Shown piece after piece: positions 9,582 through 18,499 of a stretch of DNA of 24,764 bases. The translations under genes and the position numbers were made by a program. The notes beneath the pieces are model-generated. The model ran no database searches, was not told where the DNA came from, and saw only the letters and a program-made list of their open reading frames with translations. This DNA comes from Conidiobolus coronatus NRRL 28638 (taxonomy: Eukaryota > Entomophthoromycota > Entomophthoromycetes > Entomophthorales > Conidiobolaceae), in the NCBI GenBank assembly GCA_001566745.1, contig KQ964822.1, forward strand, positions 1 through 24,764. Direction: 5' to 3'. Each line of letters starts with the position of its first letter. Within the stretch, counting starts at the first letter, position 1.

Positions 9582-10065
9582 TGTCCTTACCAGTTAAACT
9601 GGCGAAAGCCTTCTGCTATTGATGTTTTTAAGCGAAATAACGGAGAGTATGTTAACCCTACTGAGACTGTTGTTAGGTATTTGAAAGCTAATAGGGATAC
9701 TAGAGTATCTGCACTTACTCTAACTCCTATCATTGCCTGGTAAAACGTGAAGCACTTCACTTTCTATATCAGAGGTCTACCCCAAGTAATAAGCAAAGTA
9801 CTTTGCATTAATTGTAATACAAATTACGGGCCAAGCCCCTTTACCTTGCTGATACCAAAGGATAATACTAGTAAAAGTTGTACAACTTTAAATACAGCAA
9901 CTAATTGGGCATTTCGTAGCGGAGTAATGACTGTAGATACAGCCCCCTTACTTGCTATCTTTACCTAAGATTAAACGAGCGGGAATAATAACTCTTGCTG
10001 CTACACCCACCAGGGATAGAGTATTATTTGCATTGTACCAATCACTTTCATTTGGAAATAATTAA
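9582..10065 (+). pseudogene. Unidentified relic, first gene of a two-gene unit
   Basis: Three plus-strand open stretches follow each other: 9582-9740 (53 codons, includes NNGEYVNPTETVVRYLKANR), 9747-9968 (73 codons from GTG, includes ATNWAFRSGVMTVDTAPL) and 9964-10062 (33 codons, PKIKRAGIITLAATPTRDRV, ending GNN-TAA). The second and third overlap by a few bases, as expected for one frameshift. Composition is hydrophobic and strand-rich without low complexity. No family recognised. A structural or coat-type protein of a mobile or viral element is one possibility, unproven. A second relic starts 26 nt downstream on the same strand. Confidence 0.35.
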
Positions 10066-10091
10066 ATTTTGAAAACGAAACTAAAAGTAAA

Positions 10092-10541
10092 ATGTCTGAT
10101 ATATCCTCAGTGTCTAAGTCGGCAAGCAAATTTGATCACTGAGACTTAATCAGGCTAAATATTACCTTCGAAAACGATATTGACTGTATTCCCTTTGAGA
10201 GTGAGGCGCATCAGGACCTACAAGAGTTTATTCTTCCTGACTGTTCAGAAACTCAGGCAGTTAGACCCCACAAAGTACCAAATATTAATGTTCGACAGCA
10301 GTGATTTTTAAGTAGATTAGGTACTGAAAGTAGAGCTGCCCAAGCAGATCGAGAGTGTAAAGTATGTACAAGAGGAAGACCAGAAATTATTTGGTCAATT
10401 ATAGAGAATAAGGGAATTAAATAGTTACAAATATTTTTTGGAGGGTGGAGTCATAGCTGGGCAATACCTTTCTAGTTTAACCCGGTAAGTGTAAATAATA
10501 TTTATGGAACAATCGTAAGATTTGATATAACAAGGAATTGA
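10092..10541 (+). pseudogene. Unidentified relic, second gene of the unit, single frame with stops
   Basis: From ATG at 10092 (MSDISSVSKSASKFDH) a single frame runs about 149 codons and is interrupted only by stops at 10140 (TGA), 10302 (TGA), 10422 (TAG) and 10473 (TAG), ending at TGA 10539. The segments between stops look coding: FENDIDCIPFESEAHQDLQ, RECKVCTRGRPEIIW, FFGGWSHSWAIPF, VNNIYGTIVRFDITRN. Keeping one frame over this length while collecting only substitutions suggests relatively recent inactivation by point mutation. Function unknown. It lies 26 nt after the 9582-10065 relic, like consecutive genes of one element. Confidence 0.45.
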
Positions 10542-11018
10542 GTAGTTAAACTGCTATAATTTCTTAACTCAACAGTTGAGAATCTAAGATTTAACTTGTA
10601 CTCGTCTATAATATTAGCTATTTTAGTCAACACTTCTTTGCTTCATAACGCCTATAATTTGGCAATAGTGTTTGGATTCTGATGTTGGAATGTAACAACT
10701 TTGTGTCTTTGACATTTCCTAGGAATAGGAGGCTTTTCTTATTACCTTAAAAGAATATGATAGCGCTAGAAGTTCAAAGATAAAGATTATCCTAGATATC
10801 CTTTTAGAAATAGAGAATTAAAATAATTAGCATGAGCCACCCATAAATTTCTTGTAAAATTCAAACTCTTTTTGTGGCTTTCTAGTAAGTCTATTTTTAT
10901 TATCTTGTTTGAATTTCTCTTTACTAGAATTCACCATTCCTTCAACAGTCGTGGTGGGTGAATTTTTTGGGCACCATTTATTTTATTATAAATATAGCCA
11001 TACTCCTCTTTCTACGGG
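10542..11018. other. Spacer 3' of MMS19 with minus-strand coding shards
   Basis: Two minus-strand frames at 10505-10740 (KSLLFLGNVKDTKLLHSN, then KEVLTKIANIIDEYKLNLRF, stop near 10502) could be one frameshifted relic. At about 10829-10981 the minus strand has 50 open codons rich in Lys (KEKFKQDNKNRLTRK) ending FMGGSC-TAA. It starts about 38 nt after the MMS19 stop in another frame, so it could be 3' UTR. None is identified. Confidence 0.3.
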
Positions 11019-14000
11019 TTAAGCACCTCTATTTGCTAAAACCATATACCACCTATTCCGGCAATCTACCACCAATTTTCTCACTAAGCGCTTGGGATCA
11101 TCTAAGCAAACCTTTAATGATTTTAATACTATATCTTGGTGCTTTTCAAGATTTTCTTTTGGGAATGACAAACTGATTTGATGTAGAGATTTAAGTGCGC
11201 TCATTCTAACTCTCATGTTTTTACAAGTGTTAAAATTACTTAAAATGAGCAATTGACCTATCAAAGGTTCACTATTATAGGCTACTAAGCTAGTCGAAGC
11301 TTCAATAATAACTAGTAAAGTATACAGCGAAGATTGCTGTAATTGAGCGTCAGGGTTATATAACGAAGCAATAATTAAAGGGAGTAAATTGGGCCCTTCT
11401 GACACTAAAGCTGATTTAGGTGCATTTTTAAGGAGGGCCGAGATAGCCAACAAATGATTATGTAACATAGCTTCACTTTTTCCATCTGTAAAGCCTTGAA
11501 TGAGGGGGGGTAAGCTATATGTGAATACACGTTGTTTAAATAAAAACTTGACATCATGAGTATTTTTCTTAGATAAGCCCCAGCTATCATCGTCCAAAAT
11601 AATATGGAGTGCTTGAGCAGATTGAGGGCCAATAACAGGGTCTTCGAGAGACACTATAAGAGTGTTCAACAGGTCAAATCCTGACTTGTGACCTCTTACA
11701 ATCAAAGCTTTGGTGATCCACGTGATTAGTTGAATATTACTAACTCTCTTAAAATCTCTAGAAGTAGTGTCAAAAGCATTGTACTTCAAATCTGTCAGGG
11801 CGCAATTATCAGAGATATATTTGCATTCGTTATCATTAAAATATTTATTGACAATAGAGGCTATAATTAAAAAAATTGGTTCTGTAATTGGCGACGCCGC
11901 AGATTTTAACCTATTACCAGATGGATTAAAATCAAAATCGCCCCCTCTTTGTAATACAAATTCGATTAATTGGCGAATATGACTTGTAGCTTCAAAAGGT
12001 AATACGATGTTTGGCCTTGAAGCCACAACAGTAGCAGCGTAGAGATAAATTAAATTATCAAAACGGTTACCACCGTTAAAGGGCGAGAGAAAGTCCTTGA
12101 AGTCCAATTTGGAATCCAAATTAATCAAGCCATTATTTTCGTTATCAAAGAACAGTTTATGGACAGAAGTTAGTAATAATTGCTGTAGTGGTGTTTCCAA
12201 CTTTCTGATTATTAAAATAAAAACCCTATAAATAGAATGGAAGAGCTGTTTTACGGTCAACCGTTGTTGATCATAATAGCCGGGGTATTCGGGCGATATC
12301 AAAAAATGATATGAAATATTCCATAACTGTAATAGAGTGGAATTGAATATTTCAGAAGTCTTGCTATTATGTTGTTTGGCGGACAAGTTCTCTAAAATTG
12401 TTTGAATTGATTGCACTAGCGAGTTTACAATAGCGATAGAGGTAAAAGTGTATGGTTTTTTCAAAGTGTTGGTGACAAGACTCAAAACACTCTCTAATAA
12501 ACAGCAGGCTGTGTTATTATCAACGCTAAAGACAGTAACAAGACTAATAACCTCTTTTAATTGAGCAGATTGCTCAGGGTTGAGATGTTCCTGGTGACCT
12601 GAGAGATTGTTTGTCAATATTGTGCCAATGAGTCTGTTATTATGGGTGATAATGGAGGGAAAACATATTTCACTAATCAATTCTGGCAATTCTTCAATTA
12701 AAGTTTCGAATATTTTAATTAAGTATTGTTTAAATGTTTTATCTTGTTCATTCAATAAAGCATTTGTCAAAGTATGTAAGCAAAAGTTTCTTTCTGTAGT
12801 ATCCATGACTTGCTTTGCCAATATTAACTCGGCAAAACCATTCGCTGAAGATTTTCTCAACCCTAAGAACATATTTTTTTGGCTGAAATATTGATCAAAA
12901 ATAGTACAGAGTCTGTGTTGTTGATTCAATAATTCGTTGGGGATAAAATCTCCATCTGGCCCCGATTTCTCTGCTTTGAAAAGCAATCTACACTCTGTTA
13001 ATATATTAACAACAACGTCCAAAATATCCCGTTTTAACTGGATAAGCGGTACTTGGTCGAAAGCATCCAGTAATTTAACCAAAGCTTTATCTAAAATCAA
13101 ACAGCTGCACAACACATTAGCTCCGCACAGTTGGGAGAGTATTTTTCCCGCAGGTTTAATTGCACTTTCATTGCTAACCGGTACGTCAAATATGGAGATA
13201 GCTTCGGTGATCAAATTATCAATCTCATTCCACAACGCAAGGTTAAAGGCATGGGTGCTGGTTTGGCTATTGCCTTTTGAATATATTTTTGAAAATAATT
13301 TCTTTAACATAGACAAAGAAATAGTCTGTATTTCATCGTCCATTGGATGATAGACTTCTTCTTTTATATTTTCTACTACTTCTTCTAATTGAGCCGTGAA
13401 AGCTTCTTGATTGTAAATATCTATAACTTCAATTAAAACGTTCAAAGTGTCTTTCTTAGCAGTAACAGAATTCGAGCTTAATTTTTCAGCTAAGGATGGG
13501 ATGGCGTAAGGTGCAAATAATGGTGAGGCACCAATACAGCTCTTTAAGCCTAATTTTAGTTCATTGGGGGAGACACCAAAAGGATCATCTTTAGGTGACT
13601 TAAAAGTAATCGGAAAGTAACAGAATATAGTGTCGAATAAATCTTCTGAAACTTTTGTAATGTCGCAGATTTTTGCTACCTTATAAACTAATTGAAACAC
13701 CAACTCTAAGTTTCTAGGGTCTTTTTCACCGTCAATAGCGCTAATGAAGCCATTTAAAAATAATGATTTCATAGTAACGATAACCTCGGGGTGCTGATCT
13801 ATGAGTTGGTTAATCAATTTTAAAGTAGAAAATCTGAGGGGTTGAGAAAGGGATTGAACGTTTAAGTTAGAGAATAATTCTACTAAAACTTGGTTGCATT
13901 CATACCCTAGAAACTTGGAAGATCGTGTCAACCCTTCGATACCTTGTAAAATCTCTTTAATACAAAATTGGTCAGATAGTCTAGAAATTAAAAAACTAGT

Positions 14001-14261
14001 AAACTGGGTTACTTCTTGCTTTGTCAAAGCGTCAGCAGGGTATTTGGATAAAATTTCAGTTAAAAAGCCAAGCCCTTTAACCCTTAGATTAGAATCTTCG
14101 GAAGTCAAAAAATTTTCTAATTGTCGAACTACACCTAATAAAGCTACCCTACCCGAAGTGAGTTCTTGTAAAGTCAACTCGATAACTTCGACAACTTTAT
14201 CGATAACGCCGTTGTCTAAAGCAACGATATATTGATGAATAAAATTTATTACAGTATCCAT
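11019..14261 (-). CDS. MMS19: MMS19/Met18, cytosolic Fe-S targeting factor
   Basis: A 1080-residue uninterrupted ORF, close to the roughly 1030 residues of human MMS19 and yeast Met18. In known systems MMS19 is the HEAT-repeat adaptor of the cytosolic iron-sulfur assembly (CIA) targeting complex. It hands Fe-S clusters to DNA polymerases, helicases such as XPD and other nuclear or cytosolic clients. Diagnostic stretches are DGEKDPRNLELVFQ (about 177-190) and CYFPITF with DDPFGVSPNELKLGL (about 214-239) in the N-terminal domain, and a C-terminal HEAT region ending CLDDPKRLVRKLVVDCRNRW (about 1053-1072). The whole chain is helical and repeat-like, with no membrane or targeting segment. Start is ATG at 14261 after an A/T-rich leader; stop is TAA. 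It is divergent from NUP42. No frameshift or intron is needed, and the gene looks functional. Confidence 0.93.
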   Translation of the reverse strand: MDTVINFIHQYIVALDNGVIDKVVEVIELTLQELTSGRVALLGVVRQLENFLTSEDSNLRVKGLGFLTEILSKYPADALTKQEVTQFTSFLISRLSDQFCIKEILQGIEGLTRSSKFLGYECNQVLVELFSNLNVQSLSQPLRFSTLKLINQLIDQHPEVIVTMKSLFLNGFISAIDGEKDPRNLELVFQLVYKVAKICDITKVSEDLFDTIFCYFPITFKSPKDDPFGVSPNELKLGLKSCIGASPLFAPYAIPSLAEKLSSNSVTAKKDTLNVLIEVIDIYNQEAFTAQLEEVVENIKEEVYHPMDDEIQTISLSMLKKLFSKIYSKGNSQTSTHAFNLALWNEIDNLITEAISIFDVPVSNESAIKPAGKILSQLCGANVLCSCLILDKALVKLLDAFDQVPLIQLKRDILDVVVNILTECRLLFKAEKSGPDGDFIPNELLNQQHRLCTIFDQYFSQKNMFLGLRKSSANGFAELILAKQVMDTTERNFCLHTLTNALLNEQDKTFKQYLIKIFETLIEELPELISEICFPSIITHNNRLIGTILTNNLSGHQEHLNPEQSAQLKEVISLVTVFSVDNNTACCLLESVLSLVTNTLKKPYTFTSIAIVNSLVQSIQTILENLSAKQHNSKTSEIFNSTLLQLWNISYHFLISPEYPGYYDQQRLTVKQLFHSIYRVFILIIRKLETPLQQLLLTSVHKLFFDNENNGLINLDSKLDFKDFLSPFNGGNRFDNLIYLYAATVVASRPNIVLPFEATSHIRQLIEFVLQRGGDFDFNPSGNRLKSAASPITEPIFLIIASIVNKYFNDNECKYISDNCALTDLKYNAFDTTSRDFKRVSNIQLITWITKALIVRGHKSGFDLLNTLIVSLEDPVIGPQSAQALHIILDDDSWGLSKKNTHDVKFLFKQRVFTYSLPPLIQGFTDGKSEAMLHNHLLAISALLKNAPKSALVSEGPNLLPLIIASLYNPDAQLQQSSLYTLLVIIEASTSLVAYNSEPLIGQLLILSNFNTCKNMRVRMSALKSLHQISLSFPKENLEKHQDIVLKSLKVCLDDPKRLVRKLVVDCRNRWYMVLANRGA

Positions 14262-14481
14262 AATATTTATTTTTTTTAATATTTATTTTTAATTATATTT
14301 CTAGTTCAAATCTTCTCATAGGTGATTTCATTTTTATTAGCATTGAAAAATTATTCGCCCCTAATATGCACAACTTTTCTAGATTTTTAATATGCCTAAC
14401 CAGCAAAAAACCTTGGGCCGACAAGACTTATTTTTTTATAAATTAATTTATAAACAGTTTTTAACTTAATAATAATAAAAA
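14262..14481. promoter_or_regulatory. Shared divergent promoter region of MMS19 and NUP42
   Basis: The 220 bp between the two start codons must hold both promoters. It is strongly AT-rich, with poly(T) next to the MMS19 ATG and poly(A) next to the NUP42 ATG. TTTTTTTATAAATTAAT and TTATAAACAG near 14430-14458 are possible TATA-like elements for NUP42. No specific operator is recognised. Confidence 0.5.
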
Positions 14482-15693
14482 ATGTTTGGGGGTAGTGGTA
14501 TAAACAATAACTTAGAAACCGCTAAACTTGAAAATTTCCAAGAAAATGACATACTTAGAAGGTCACCAATTAATAAATGTGGTAATATAACATACCTCTC
14601 TAAAGAAAACATAGAGAGAGATATGACGAATATTCCAAAATGGATTTTTTCTTGCTATGGGCCCGTTTATGATCAAGACAATATTATTTCCGGTATTGAG
14701 TACTCTCCCGAGGAACTTAGGTACGAGTTTTATTATGAAATACGAAATCTAGATAAAAGTTATTTTCAATCTAACAAAAAAGTCCAAGATTTAAAACAAA
14801 GTGCCATGAGCCAATTAATCGGGATTCGCCGTGATCTCAACAATGTTATTTTTCAGTATAGACAAACTACTGGCTACAAAGGTCCTATCTTGCCAATGAA
14901 CGCCCCACCACAATGTATTAGTACAGATAAGACCTTTGGTCAGGTTTTGCAACAAGCTATACAGAGAAGGTCAGAAAATAAAAAGAATTTCGAGGGAGGG
15001 GCCCATTCTAGTATATTTAAGAGTAGTACCGATGTTACAGGAAGACAAGAATCAGCAGCATTTTGGGGGAATACTTTTTCTAATGCGGGTTTAGGGGGTG
15101 AAAGGGCATTTGGCGGGGGTAGTAGTGCTTTCGGCGGGGGGAATTCAGACCCTTCTGGAGCTTGGTCTACTTTCTCACAATCCCAATACACGGGAAGCCA
15201 AAGAGCTTTCGCACCACCTACGTCGACTTTTGGGTATTCAAATAGAGGAGGATTTGCTCAGTTCGCTAACCCTAATAGTGGTTTTGGAAGTATGAATTTT
15301 AATGGGGATAACGGCTTTGAGACTCAAACTACAACATTCGATACCATTTCAATGGATATTGATTCGCCTACTGCCGCTGCTTTATGCAACATAAATGACA
15401 GTTTTTTGCAGCAAAGCTGCACAAGTGATTTGCCCCCAGCTGCAACTAAATTTAAATTCTCTCAAACCGAGTCTCCCGCTGTTGCATTGACTTCAGTGAA
15501 TATGCTGAGTACTGAGAATAAATTGAGTAAAGGCTACACTTTGGAAACTTGTGGCGGTGAAGAACAAAAAGAATCATTAGCCAAAGATGTTCAGTTAACC
15601 ATAGACCAGTTTGAAGCCTTTTGTTTTGACATCTTTGAAATTGGAAATATCCCTTTACAACCGCCCCCTTCTATACTAATTAAACAACTTTAA
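14482..15693 (+). CDS. NUP42: Nucleoporin NUP42/Amo1-like, FG type with Gle1-binding tail
   Basis: A 403-residue intact ORF. Residues 43-60 (NIERDMTNIPKWIFSCYG) and EYSPEELRYEFY (73-84) match the conserved N-terminal block of fungal Amo1/NUP42 proteins (PxWxxSxYGP, SPEE-type helix), followed by a helix to about 127. Residues 145-285 are Gly/Ser/Phe-rich with scattered FG dipeptides (about 152, 210, 217, 250, 268). The C-terminus, IDQFEAFCFDIFEIGNIP followed by LQPPP, resembles the Gle1-binding motif of NUP42, which in known systems anchors and activates Gle1-Dbp5 during mRNA export on the cytoplasmic face of the pore. The N-terminal CCCH zinc finger of many homologues is absent; the ORF begins MFGGSG. 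No upstream exon encoding it is visible. Stop TAA-TAG. Confidence 0.85.
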   Translation: MFGGSGINNNLETAKLENFQENDILRRSPINKCGNITYLSKENIERDMTNIPKWIFSCYGPVYDQDNIISGIEYSPEELRYEFYYEIRNLDKSYFQSNKKVQDLKQSAMSQLIGIRRDLNNVIFQYRQTTGYKGPILPMNAPPQCISTDKTFGQVLQQAIQRRSENKKNFEGGAHSSIFKSSTDVTGRQESAAFWGNTFSNAGLGGERAFGGGSSAFGGGNSDPSGAWSTFSQSQYTGSQRAFAPPTSTFGYSNRGGFAQFANPNSGFGSMNFNGDNGFETQTTTFDTISMDIDSPTAAALCNINDSFLQQSCTSDLPPAATKFKFSQTESPAVALTSVNMLSTENKLSKGYTLETCGGEEQKESLAKDVQLTIDQFEAFCFDIFEIGNIPLQPPPSILIKQL

Positions 15694-16410
15694 TAGAACC
15701 TTTGACACCTGATTATTTCCATTTCTCTAAAATATGCCCGTATACTCCGCCCTGTTTACTGAATTATAACCAATGAACAAGAGCGTCTAAAGATATTAAA
15801 ATGTTTAACAGTCTATAAAATGTACGCTCGTTCAAACTTAGATCGATGGAATTTGGAGCCTGATTCTAATTAAAACTAGCTGTGAAGAAGACGTTGAAGC
15901 CGGGAGATAAATTAAGAGCAACAATTGTGCTGTGTTGTTTATTCTGGATAGCAGAGCCTACATATTTTTACCCATAATTAACGTAGTATAGCCAAAGTTG
16001 AATTTGTTCTCAAATATATGCATAGTCGGGTCTATGTCTCTCAGAGGATTTAAACACTTAGCTCCAAATATGAAAACCTTCGTAATTCCTAGCATGTTTT
16101 GACAGATAGTTTGGTGACAACAATTTCAGAGGCTAGACTTGGAGTTAAAAAGGTTCTACTTAAAATTATTGGATAATCTGTACTAGCCATCCCAATGGTC
16201 TTTACTTATTTAAATGAACCTTTGTGTTGGGAGATTAATACACATCGCCTTGTAAACAACAGACTGTTATTTTATCTCTTAATCACCTAAACTCCTCTTA
16301 ATAGCAAATAACTCTAATTCCTTTATTTTTTTAATAGTATCTCAAAATCTCCATCGTTCTACATAATAAATGTAATTTAATAATCTTGTATTCCAGTTTC
16401 TAGTTTTAGA
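15694..16410. other. Spacer with one minus-strand relic
   Basis: No intact gene. At 15958-16125 the minus strand is open for 55 codons without ATG and reads like protein (LGITKVFIFGAKCLNPLRDI, then NKFNFGYTTLIMGKNM, stop TAG), plausibly the C-terminus of a lost gene that I cannot name. The remainder shows nothing I can support. Confidence 0.35.
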
Positions 16411-16910
16411 ATGGCCAAGTTGAATAAAGCTGGCTTTTAACAATAAGCAACACCCCTACCAATCGAAATATACTCAAAAGAATTACCACAGATAATTTAA
16501 CTAAAGTCATTTGCGACAATACCATGAACTTGAAACTAAGCCTGGAAGAATGGATAATCCGTCGGTCTCAGTATGTTCTCTTAACCCCTTGCGAGAGAAC
16601 CAAGCATCGATCTCATTTAAAAAGTCTTGGTGGACCGATATTTAATGACGGCGATACTATCAAGAAGTTGGGGATAAAATTAGTAGCAGCAATTAAGAAA
16701 ACAGGCCAAGGTACAAACTTAGAGCCTGGCGACTTGACACCAAGAAGATTGCAAAGATTCTTCAGACATTGCATAAAGGAGTACTTGGTTGATAATAGGG
16801 AAACCATGATACCAAATTCAGAACTATTCGTTTCCCTGGTGGTGAAAAGAGAGAATGAGGCTAAAACTTTTTTACATTGTCATATTATTAGAGGGGAAAT
16901 TGTTAAATAA
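16411..16910 (+). CDS. Hypothetical basic protein, start uncertain
   Basis: A 128-codon frame from ATG 16524 to TAA. Residues include TPCERTKHRSHLKSLGGPIF, LGIKLVAAIKKTGQG, LTPRRLQRFFRHCIKEYL and SELFVSLVVKRENEAK. It is basic, with no signal peptide or membrane segment and no recognised family. The same frame is open for 32 further codons upstream (from 16428) and those look coding (RITTDNLTKVICDN). An ATG at 16411 (MAKLNKAGF) sits in a neighbouring frame that ends at TAA 16438. One base change in the T-run near 16434-16437 would join it to the main frame, giving about 165 residues. So this is either a 128-residue gene or a slightly broken longer one. It faces the nuclease-like gene at 16984-17766, 73 bp away. 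Confidence 0.5.
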
Positions 16911-16983
16911 AAAATATAAAGAAACCAAAGACTTTTTTTTGAAGAATCAATGAACTTATAGCCAATATTATAATTCGTATTAA

Positions 16984-17766
16984 TTATTCATGAATATTTT
17001 TTTTCAATTTAAGCAATATTTTAATTATCATTACTCTATCTTTAGGATCACAATACTCGAGTGATTCTGCAAATTTATATATAGTAATCCCTTCCGATAT
17101 AGTTCCTTCGGCAACTTCGTTAAGGTATGTATCTGTAATTGTAGTTTTATAAAAGGTAAACCTTGTGCCGATAACCATAGATGCATATATGGTAGTTGCA
17201 AAATCACATTTACGTTTGCCAAATTTGTATTTAAGCATATTTTCATATCCTGCTGCTATCATTTCGCCAGCAATCTGATACTCTCCTTTGTCCAATACAC
17301 CACTTCTCTTATGATGTTTATCCTCATCAATCATTAATATATTATTTCCTTTAACAATGCTAAAATCTGGTTTAGATGATACGACCGGGTCATCATTTTC
17401 TTCATTTATAATGGAGTTTACACTAAATATATATTTGGCCTGTCTTTTTATTTTGAATGGGTCACTATCTAAATCAATAGATCGTAAAAGAAATGCTACG
17501 AAATCACAGGTATTTGATCCATCTGTACCTCTAGTAACAGTTTCATTGTCAAGTATGTCTTTAATATAATTACATAATGAATTTCCAATTTTATCCAATT
17601 CTCGATTTGATTTGAATACCCGATCTTTATCATAATTATTTATCATTAGAAACGAAATATCTTCATTGACATCGTTAACATCAAAAGTTGTTAAATCTTT
17701 AAAGACTACTTTTAATTTTGATATGTCATTTCGATTGAACTTTGAAGTTGATCTGTTGATCTCCAT
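16984..17766 (-). CDS. PD-(D/E)XK nuclease-like protein, second family member
   Basis: A 260-residue intact ORF from ATG 17766 to TAA. Active-site-like residues: Pro133-Asp134 (SKPDFSIVKG), then Glu148-Asp-Lys150 after a hydrophobic strand (ILMIDEDKHH). It continues with YQIAGEMIAAGYEN (about 163-176), parallel to PQLVAEAIAAFQYN of the 1641-2432 gene, and with GTRFTFYKTTIT, parallel to GTVPTFYKIKVT. Asp-to-Glu spacing is 14 here and 15 there. The two proteins share little else, so they are old paralogues. No other domain is visible, and the C-terminus is Lys-rich. A nuclease or effector-like role is possible from the fold; the substrate is unknown. Convergent with the basic hypothetical gene upstream on the map. 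Confidence 0.7.
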   Translation of the reverse strand: MEINRSTSKFNRNDISKLKVVFKDLTTFDVNDVNEDISFLMINNYDKDRVFKSNRELDKIGNSLCNYIKDILDNETVTRGTDGSNTCDFVAFLLRSIDLDSDPFKIKRQAKYIFSVNSIINEENDDPVVSSKPDFSIVKGNNILMIDEDKHHKRSGVLDKGEYQIAGEMIAAGYENMLKYKFGKRKCDFATTIYASMVIGTRFTFYKTTITDTYLNEVAEGTISEGITIYKFAESLEYCDPKDRVMIIKILLKLKKNIHE

Positions 17767-17815
17767 TTTTGTTATTCAATAATCACATAATGAGATATAA
17801 ATTCAATTTAACTAG

Positions 17816-18161
17816 CGCCGACACTGTTACTTTAATGGTCCTAATTCTACATTTTTATCTGGAAGAGCTAAGCGCAAATATCAATATATTGATGCTGAAT
17901 ACCAATTAGATTATTTGAACCGTGTAATTGAGAAATTCGTCCTTTTCAATGAAGAACTTCCAACACCCGTAAAGTCTACATCAACATCAAGTTTCGCGTC
18001 CCAAGTCAAGTAAACCAAAGAACAAGGGAAGCGCTTTAAACAGAGGTCAATTCTTGTACCTTTATTTCAAAAAAGTTTCAGGCCACGTGGAAGAATGCTT
18101 TAGTTGGCGGTCTGACTTGTCAAAAAGGTATTCTTTTTTGTTGTTAGAGTGTTATAGCCAA
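17816..18161 (+). mobile_element. Retrotransposon Gag-like relic with decayed zinc knuckle
   Basis: Frame one (17816-18010, 65 open codons, includes AEYQLDYLNRVIEKFVLFNE) ends in TAA. Overlapping frame two (17994-18161) reads SRPKSSKPKNKGSALNRGQF and then LYLYFKKVSGHVEECFSWR. The layout of a Ser/Pro/Lys linker followed by x-x-K-K-x-x-G-H-x-x-x-C is that of a Gag CCHC knuckle, C-x2-C-x4-H-x4-C. Here the His and last Cys remain but the first two Cys are replaced by aromatic or Leu residues. One frameshift joins the parts. Probably a Copia-type element; no protease, integrase or LTR is visible nearby. Confidence 0.5.
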
Positions 18162-18353
18162 TAAAGAAGCCACAGTAATGCTTTGATCCAATTTTTGTGC
18201 CGTCATGACTAAAGTGGTAATTAAAATAGAAGAAGCGACGATAACAATGGATATTTTATCGTTTGATGAAGGCGGGGACCTTCCAAAAGAACCAGCAGGG
18301 GTAACAGGGGTAGGTTTAGTGCTAACAAATTGTGGGATTACTCCCTTATCATT
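18147..18353 (-). other. Open frame with a membrane segment, no ATG
   Basis: 69 open codons on the minus strand between TAG (18354-18356) and TAA (18144-18146). A Pro/Ser/Thr-rich stretch is followed by a 19-residue hydrophobic run (ISIVIVASSILITTLVMTA) that could span a membrane. It overlaps the end of the Gag-like relic by 15 bp. The opposite strand is also open for 50 codons here, so the coding strand is uncertain. No start codon. Confidence 0.2.
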
Positions 18354-18499
18354 CTAGCATATTCAGTTAATATCTCAGTATATTTTGGTATTATCTTAAT
18401 ACTGTTTACAAAGATTTTAAACGATGTAATATGTATCGTATATATTGCTATCATTGCTAGCGTATCAAGGATTTTCACGTGACCTACATTTGCTATTTC

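Noticed and set aside
12607-13350. Plus-strand open frames of 95 and 137 codons inside 11019-14261
   Set aside because: They lie antisense to MMS19, have no recognisable protein content and are shadows of its codon pattern.
14940-15295. Open frames on both strands within the Gly/Ser-rich part of NUP42
   Set aside because: They follow from the repetitive G/S/F-rich coding sequence of NUP42; no independent support.
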